Shown here: positions 58,332-64,000 of the stretch, in pieces | Layout: every line of letters starts with the position of its first letter | How positions within the stretch are numbered: the stretch's first letter is position 1 | Assembly: GCA_030848705.1 (NCBI GenBank) | Contig: JAUIZM010000100.1 | Span: 186,001 to 250,000, forward strand | Direction: 5' to 3' | From: Heracleum sosnowskyi | Taxonomy: Eukaryota; Streptophyta; Magnoliopsida; Apiales; Apiaceae | Length of the DNA stretch: 64,000 bases | Notes under the pieces: generated by a model | Seen by the model: only the letters and a program-made list of their open reading frames with translations | Told to the model about the DNA's origin: nothing | Databases searched by the model: none | Made by a program: the position numbers and the translations under genes

Positions 58332-61300
58332 ATGGCAACTACAGCGTTTATTGCCTCTGAATTAGAATTTGTCCCAAATAACTACTCCGCTCCTGTAGCA
58401 AATGAGAACGCACCGGAGGCGTTTCATTTGATTCAGAGTTTCTTGTCAAACTCTGATATTGGCACTGCTCTCACCGCACCATCGAAGCTGTCTGCAACAC
58501 AAATCAAATCTTTTTGGCAGACAGGTGTTTATGATAATGGAGGAGAGTCTGGATCTCCATCTATCATTTTTCAATATGAGGACAATGACTATGCTGTTAC
58601 TCCTACTACTGTTCGTGATGCTTTGGGTCTTGAAGATTTCAATTCGTTCACAGTTGCTGTTGGAGATTCTGAGTTAGTTAGAATGATGCGAGAAATAGGT
58701 TACTCTGGACCACTGACAAAGATTGGTCAATTGAAGCGACCGCTCTTGAGAAAGGAATGGAGTTTCTTTTTCGACTGCATTACAAGAGCGTTCGGGAAAA
58801 AGTGCACAAACTGGGATGCAATTCCCACTGATAGTTTACAGATCGGGTATTCTCTTCTCTATGGCAGTCAATTTGATGTTGCTAGATTAGTTTTAACTAA
58901 TATTGGTGAGAAAATGCTAGAGAATAGAAATGTTGTTTACTTCTCTAGGTTTTGTCAATTGATATTCAATCATTGCTGCCCTGATGTTGAGATTTTAGAT
59001 GAGGATGTAATTCTTTCATTTAAATTGCACAAACGTATATTCTCTGATCTTATCAACAAGGACAACAAGAAAGGAGAAGTTGGTCCTTTAATGTTCCCTG
59101 CATCTGTGCAACAATTTCTTGACAACTTACAACAGCAAAATGTCTCAACTACTGAAGCTGGACCTTCTGTATCTCAACCACAGAGGTCAAAGAGATCTAA
59201 AGTTCGAGCAGTTAAGTCTAACTTGCAACAACCTGAAGCTGAGGTATCAAATGTTGATGCTGTGCATCAGAGAAAAAGAATGAAGAAAAAGAGAGCCCAA
59301 CGACCAAAGACTGTTACTGCTGATTCTGTTGCAGACTCAGATACTGAAGCTGATGAAGAAACTCTTCATCAGAGAAAGAGAAGATTAGTTGCTAATCAAC
59401 TTTTTGGTGATATTATTGCCAATATGAACAAAGTTCCTGAGGAAAATGAAGCTCCTGAAGCTTTTGTTCAGGAGGAAGCTGCAAATCCAGAAGCTGTCAA
59501 TCAAGACAGGCTAAATACTGATGATATTGAAATGGATTTTGATAGAGAAGCTCCTACATCAAAGGCTAATGATGTAGTTGAGGAAGCTGCTGCTCATTCT
59601 GACAGCAGAATTTTTGATCTTGAAGAAAATGTAAGAGAAGCTGATCAAGCTACTACAGAATTGGTAGAAACTATTGCTTCCCACACAGAAATCATTTCTC
59701 TTGATTTTGAGAAAGGTGAGGAAGTTGATCAGATTAGAATTGATCATCCTACAGAAGCTGTTGCTGTACCTGCTGATGCAACAGAGAATGTTCCTGTAGC
59801 AGCAGAGTTTGTTGCAAACTCTGAAGATGCTCTTGTTCTTGAAGCTCTACAACAATCAGTTGTTGAGATTGTTCAGCGAGAAGCAGAGGTAATTGCTAAA
59901 GCAAACTCTGATATTCCTGAAACTGTTGCAGAGAAAGTCAATGATGAAGCTGCACAGTTAGAACATGAAATCACTGCTGAACATGTTCCTGAAGAGATTG
60001 CAAGAGAGGATGACAATGTTAATGCTAGTCCTGCTCATTCACCTTCACACATATCTGACGTTCAAGCCAACTCTGATGAAGAAAGAGAGTTCAATAGGGC
60101 TACTGAAGAACATTTTCAAGAGATGTACTTTAAGAACTGGACAGCAGCAGATTGTATTTTCACTTCACAAAGGGCTGCTGATTTAACTGCTAACTCTGTT
60201 AAAGAGATTAAAAATCCTGAACTTCTCAGTCATTTCAAAGCAACTGTTGTTCAAATCAAATCATTAAACAATCGTTTTGATGCTTCTGATAAGATGATTG
60301 AAGGGTTAAGGAATGATATAGCTACAAGAGAGCTTACACAGCAGAAGGACAAATCTCTATACATCTCTTTGTGTAAAGAGCAAAAGACTTTCAATTCTAG
60401 ATTGTCGAAAGTTGAGGAGAATCAGACTGCTATGTCTGCTCAACTAACTTCAATTTCTAATGCTCTGGAGTTGCTGACATCAGTACTACTTTCTGATGAT
60501 GTCAAAAAGGGGGAGAGAGTACCAAGTGACAAATGCAAAGACACTCAAGCTCTGAGACGGAGGGATGATGGTAATGATGGTGGAAGCAAGGGAGGTGAAT
60601 CTGAAAAGAGTTTAGGCTTAAGACCAAGATCAAGATCAAACTCTGAGAGAAGATCAAACTCTGGTAAGGAAAAAGTAATTTCTGCCAGTGGTTCAAGGCT
60701 CAAAAGTTTGATAAACACTGATAAGCCTAGCACTGATGAAGAAGTTGCTGCTAAATTATTTATAGCAGAACATGGAAAAGATGTTACAATTGAAGATATC
60801 CAAGCTGAAGAGCAAATGCTTGCTGAAGAACACAGGAAGAATCTTGAAGCTGGGATATACAAAAAGAAAGAAATCAAGGCTCCTAGAAAGAAAGAAACTG
60901 GAATTATTATTAAAGAAAATACTCAACAGAGTATACAATACACCAGGAGACCTTTGATTAGAAACTCTGATAAGGGTAAAGGCAAAATGATTGAAGAGCC
61001 TAACCTGAAGGAGAAAGAATATTCAACCTCTGACATTGCTCAAGTTGAAACAAGATTACCAAAATCAACCTCTGACGCTGCTCAAGTTGATGATACTATT
61101 GAAGTTAAGCCAGCCTCTGACAAGGCTCAAGCTGTGCAAACTCAGCTAGCTCCACAACTCCAAGGTATTTTTAGAAGACCTGTACTATCTGAAGCTCTGA
61201 CACTTCAACCTGTGGATTTTTCTCAAACCAGGACTGTACTTGGAAAAGAAACTTTTGATAAAGCTGGTTTAGGTTCACATAGGGAGAAGAGAATAAACAA

Positions 61301-61922
61301 CAGATCTGGAGATCAATCATCATTGGCAGTATCTGGCACTATTACTCAAGAGAATCTTGATATGCTAGACTCTGTTCAGTTGATATTTCACAAAGGTTTG
61401 AAGAAAGATTTTCTGTTGTATTTTATGAATGATGGAAGAGTTTACAGAGTTGCAGAGTCTGATATAGATCTCAAATCTTATCAAGAATTGGAGTATGTTC
61501 TGTACTTGTTAAAAGTCAAAAACAGAAACACTCACAATGCTGCTACATTTATCAGACAAAAGATGCAAAGATCTAAGGTGATGCTTGGAGGAGGAATTTC
61601 AAAGGTATACATTCCTAAGTATAGAGATGCTTATGGAAATGTTATAGAAATGAAGAGAAACAGTACAAGACTAAGGACTGATCTGGGAGTTAAAGTCTTA
61701 GAATTCAATCTAGAATCTGATAAAGCACATTTTATTAAGCTAGGGAATGAGATGAGGAAGAATTCCATCTATTCTCTGAGAGCTGCTATTTATCAGACTG
61801 GTGAATCTGATCCAGAACTCAAGGAACTGAAAGAAATCATGGTTGAAGAGCTGGAAAAGGCTGAAAGAAGACTTCTAATTGATTATCTCAGGACAGTGCC
61901 TGATATTCAAGAAATCAAATAA
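58332..61922 (+). CDS. Third ORF of the Sirevirus, 1196 aa, env-like position
   Basis: The ORF lies between Pol and the 3' LTR, where Sireviruses carry a so-called env-like ORF. It starts in good context (ACAAATGGC). Residues 1-250 look globular: SFWQTGVYDN, VTPTTVRDALGL, FFFDCITRAFGKKCTNWDAI and NVVYFSRFCQLIF. From memory these resemble the conserved N-terminal part of third ORFs in other plant Sireviruses. Basic, NLS-like clusters follow near 285 (RSKRSKVR), 312 (HQRKRMKKKRAQRPK) and 345 (HQRKRRL). Next is a long acidic Ala/Glu/Val-rich region to about 600, a probable coiled coil at about 644-720 and an Arg/Ser stretch near 763 (RPRSRSNSERRSNS). A compact C-terminal domain spans about 1002-1196 (LDSVQLIFHKGLKKDFLLYF, YIPKYRDAYGNVIEM). 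I see no signal peptide or transmembrane segment, so an envelope role is not supported. The clusters suggest a nuclear or nucleic-acid-binding protein, which is inference. Confidence 0.85.
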   Translation: MATTAFIASELEFVPNNYSAPVANENAPEAFHLIQSFLSNSDIGTALTAPSKLSATQIKSFWQTGVYDNGGESGSPSIIFQYEDNDYAVTPTTVRDALGLEDFNSFTVAVGDSELVRMMREIGYSGPLTKIGQLKRPLLRKEWSFFFDCITRAFGKKCTNWDAIPTDSLQIGYSLLYGSQFDVARLVLTNIGEKMLENRNVVYFSRFCQLIFNHCCPDVEILDEDVILSFKLHKRIFSDLINKDNKKGEVGPLMFPASVQQFLDNLQQQNVSTTEAGPSVSQPQRSKRSKVRAVKSNLQQPEAEVSNVDAVHQRKRMKKKRAQRPKTVTADSVADSDTEADEETLHQRKRRLVANQLFGDIIANMNKVPEENEAPEAFVQEEAANPEAVNQDRLNTDDIEMDFDREAPTSKANDVVEEAAAHSDSRIFDLEENVREADQATTELVETIASHTEIISLDFEKGEEVDQIRIDHPTEAVAVPADATENVPVAAEFVANSEDALVLEALQQSVVEIVQREAEVIAKANSDIPETVAEKVNDEAAQLEHEITAEHVPEEIAREDDNVNASPAHSPSHISDVQANSDEEREFNRATEEHFQEMYFKNWTAADCIFTSQRAADLTANSVKEIKNPELLSHFKATVVQIKSLNNRFDASDKMIEGLRNDIATRELTQQKDKSLYISLCKEQKTFNSRLSKVEENQTAMSAQLTSISNALELLTSVLLSDDVKKGERVPSDKCKDTQALRRRDDGNDGGSKGGESEKSLGLRPRSRSNSERRSNSGKEKVISASGSRLKSLINTDKPSTDEEVAAKLFIAEHGKDVTIEDIQAEEQMLAEEHRKNLEAGIYKKKEIKAPRKKETGIIIKENTQQSIQYTRRPLIRNSDKGKGKMIEEPNLKEKEYSTSDIAQVETRLPKSTSDAAQVDDTIEVKPASDKAQAVQTQLAPQLQGIFRRPVLSEALTLQPVDFSQTRTVLGKETFDKAGLGSHREKRINNRSGDQSSLAVSGTITQENLDMLDSVQLIFHKGLKKDFLLYFMNDGRVYRVAESDIDLKSYQELEYVLYLLKVKNRNTHNAATFIRQKMQRSKVMLGGGISKVYIPKYRDAYGNVIEMKRNSTRLRTDLGVKVLEFNLESDKAHFIKLGNEMRKNSIYSLRAAIYQTGESDPELKELKEIMVEELEKAERRLLIDYLRTVPDIQEIK

Positions 61923-62073
61923 AGTCTGACTGTAAGTTTTTAATATTTTCTATTCTAAGTCAAATTTAAACTCTGTTTTAAATTAAACTCTGTTATATGT
62001 TAAACACTGCATTTGTTATATGTTTTGACATCATCAATTATATGTTTAACTTGTACATTTTATTATGAACAAG
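61923..62073. other. Short 3' noncoding stretch before the PPT
   Basis: AT-rich, with two more TAAACTCTG copies at about 61968 and 61986. No gene. Confidence 0.8.
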
Positions 62074-62084
62074 TTGGGGGAGAT
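62074..62084 (+). other. Polypurine tract of the copia element
   Basis: TTGGGGGAGAT lies directly before the 3' LTR start TGTTAG. The GGGGGAG core (62076-62082) also occurs at 54175, 54272, 54329 and 60509 inside the element. Confidence 0.92.
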
Positions 62085-62631
62085 TGTTAGATATAATTGC
62101 TAATGTTTGTTTATCAGTGTTTAAGCAACAGGTACTGACAAGAGTTTATCAGAAGCCGATCAGAGTTTAGTTAAACTCTGATAGGGTGAAGAGTTTAAAG
62201 GAAGCTAGTCAGAGTTTATTTAAAGTCTGACAAGGTGATAGTTGAATTAGCTGTCGGTGCAGAATTGAAGATTCTAGAAGCAATACATTCTGAAGATGGA
62301 AAGAAGCAGAATATATTGATACAGCTAAGGAAACAGGATAGAAGATAAGAAGCAATCCTTAATTGATATGAATTGTATAGCTAACTTGTAGGAATATCAA
62401 TTAGAGAAGGATTGTATGTAGCTGTGTACTATATAAACACAGATAGGTTATCCCTAGAAGGGACGCGATCATTGAGATATTATTCTTGTAACCTAGAAGC
62501 TCTTTATGATTCATTAACATCATAAAGAGAGAAGCTGTTAATAAGATTACAGTTTTATTGATTCATAAACAGTGTTATTAATTATTGTTATTCTCATACA
62601 TACTTGATTATATTGTGTATTCGGCCTAACA
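62085..62631 (+). repeat. 3' LTR of the copia element
   Basis: 547 bp, same termini as 49728-50274 and no difference in my reading. Ends TATTCGGCCTAACA, followed by the right TSD. Confidence 0.96.
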
Positions 62632-62636
62632 GAAAT
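62632..62636. repeat. Target-site duplication (right) of the copia element
   Basis: GAAAT, equal to 49723-49727. After it the satellite continues in register (GAAATTTCGCGTTTTTTGG). Confidence 0.95.
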
Positions 62637-64000
62637 TTCGCGTTTTTTGGTTCGTACGTCCATTTTGTACCTCTATTTTAGCACGTGACAAAAAAAATCG
62701 GAAGAAAAATGTCCGAAACCTCGTTTTTTGAGCGCGTGAAAATGCCAGTGAAACCAATTTTGGGCCAAAAAGTGGGTTTTTTCCCATTTTGGGGGTCGAA
62801 AAAACACATTTCCGGAAATGAAATTTCACGTTTTTTGGTCCGTACGTCCATTTTGTACCTCTATTTTAGCACGTGACAAAAAAAATCGGAAGAAAAAACA
62901 CATTTCCGGGGCCAAAAAGTGGGTTTTTTCCCATTTTCGGGGGTCGAAAAAACCCATTTCCGGAAATGAAATTTCGCGTTTTTTGGTCCGTACGTCCATT
63001 TTAGCACGTAACAAAAAAAATCGGAAGAAAAATGTCCGGAACCTCGTTTTTTGAGCGCGTGAAAATGCCAGTGAAACCAGTTTTGGGCCAAAAAGTGGGT
63101 TTTTTCCCATTTTCGGGGGTCGAAAAAACCCATTTCCGGAAATGAAATTTCGCGTTTTTTGGTCCGTACGTCCATTTTGTACCTCAATTTTAGCACGTGA
63201 CAAAAAAAATCAAAAGAAAAATGTCCGGAACCTCATTTTTTGAGCACGTGAAAATGCCAGTGAATCCAGTTTTGGGCCAAAAAGTGGGTTTTTTTCCCAT
63301 TTTCGGGGGTCAAAAAAACCCATTTCCGGAAATGAAATTTCGCGTTTTTTGGTTCGTACGTCCATTTTGTACCTCTATTTTAGCACGTGACAAAAAAAAC
63401 GGAAGAAAAATGTCCGAAACCTCGTTTTTTGAGCTGGTGAAAATGCCAGTGAAACCAATTTTGGGCCAAAAAGTGGGTTTTTTCCCATTTTTGGGGTTCG
63501 AACAAACACATTTCCGGAAATGAAATTTCGCGTTTTTTGGTCCGTACGTCCATTTTGTACCTCTATTTTAGCACATGACAAAAAAAATCGGAAGAAAAAA
63601 CACATTTCCGGGGCCAAAAAGTGGGTTTTCTCCCATTTTCGGGGGTCGAAAAAACCCATTTCCGGAAATGAAATTTCGCGTTTTTTGGTCCGTACGTCCA
63701 TTTTGTACCTCTATTTTAGCACGTAACAAAAAAATTCGGAAGAAAAATGTCCGGAACCTCGTTTTTTGAGCGCGTGAAAATGCCAGTGAAACCAGTTTTG
63801 GGCCAAAAAGTGGGTTTTTTCCCATTTTCGGGGGTCGAAAAAACCCATTTCCGGAAATGAAATTTCGCGTTTTTTGGTCCGTACGTCCATTTTGTACCTC
63901 TATTTTAGCACGTGACAAAAAAAATCCAAAAGAAAAATGTCCGGAACCTCATTTTTTGAGCACGTGAAAATGCCAGTGAATCCAGTTTTGGGCCAAAAAG
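62632..64000. repeat. Satellite DNA array, right segment
   Basis: Continuation of the same array after the copia element, with A, B, C and D monomers. The B variant with GAGCTGGTGAAA occurs at about 63.43 kb and AATCCAAAAG at about 63.92 kb, as in the block near 33.2-33.9 kb. It runs off the window end. Confidence 0.97.

Larger units (their letters stand above)
49728..62631 (+). mobile_element. Complete Ty1/copia Sirevirus-type retrotransposon
   Basis: A 12904-bp element with 547-bp LTRs, initiator-Met PBS, Gag ORF, Pol ORF in copia order (protease, integrase, RT, RNase H), an additional 1196-codon ORF before the 3' LTR, polypurine tract and a perfect 5-bp TSD. The large Gag, the third ORF and the RT and RNase H motifs (LVQIYVDDIIFGSTN, ADFAGCKIDRKSTSG) place it with the SIRE/Maximus lineage. 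LTRs of 547 bp are short for that lineage. The LTRs show no difference in my reading, so the insertion is probably very recent, and all ORFs are open. A 130-codon antisense ORF lies between Pol and ORF3. Confidence 0.95.

Noticed and set aside
60545..60877. 110-codon minus-strand frame inside ORF3
   Set aside because: Shadow of Lys/Glu/Ser-rich coding sequence, with no good start context.
1..64000. CRISPR-like or phage-like repeat system
   Set aside because: Repeats are directly adjacent without spacers of unique sequence, and the mobile elements are plant LTR retrotransposons.

Overview
The window looks like heterochromatin from a higher plant, probably a eudicot. The evidence is a large satellite array with higher-order structure, interrupted by plant-type LTR retrotransposons: a Ty3/gypsy chromovirus and a Ty1/copia Sirevirus-type element, both primed by initiator-Met tRNA. 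I see no ordinary host gene, rRNA, tRNA or CRISPR. I cannot name the species and do not recognise the satellite.

Layout. (1) 1-13589: satellite array, monomers of about 190 bp plus shortened 148-bp and 176-bp forms, arranged as a four-monomer higher-order repeat of about 702-716 bp. (2) 13590-31274: a minus-strand chromovirus with LTRs of about 5.2 kb. Its 3' LTR is truncated. The internal region is only about 4.2 kb, holds decayed and deleted pol, and carries a short insert resembling a poly(A)-binding protein. A solo LTR of a related subfamily (25131-30099, plus strand, TSD AACAT) is nested in the 5' LTR. (3) 31275-49727: satellite array again, with a block of about 3.7-3.9 kb present twice. 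(4) 49728-62631: a complete 12.9-kb copia element with 547-bp LTRs that I read as identical, TSD GAAAT, PBS and PPT. It encodes a large Gag, a full PR-INT-RT-RH Pol, a 130-codon antisense ORF and a 1196-codon third ORF. (5) 62632-64000: the satellite resumes in register and runs off the window.

Inferred order of events. The satellite was amplified first. The chromovirus then inserted, followed by nesting and collapse of the solo LTR. The copia element probably inserted recently, since its LTRs show no difference.

The most interesting region is 57.4-62 kb in the copia element. An antisense ORF and the third ORF are transcribed away from a shared 495-bp spacer that looks like a pair of plant promoters, each with a TATA-like box, and holds four E-box hexamers in 80 bp. 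The whole element is also peppered with an AAACTCTGA-type motif in LTR, coding and noncoding DNA, and forms a perfect inverted repeat of it in each LTR. Gag and Pol do not overlap, but an in-phase donor and acceptor pair suggests that a spliced Gag-Pol could exist.
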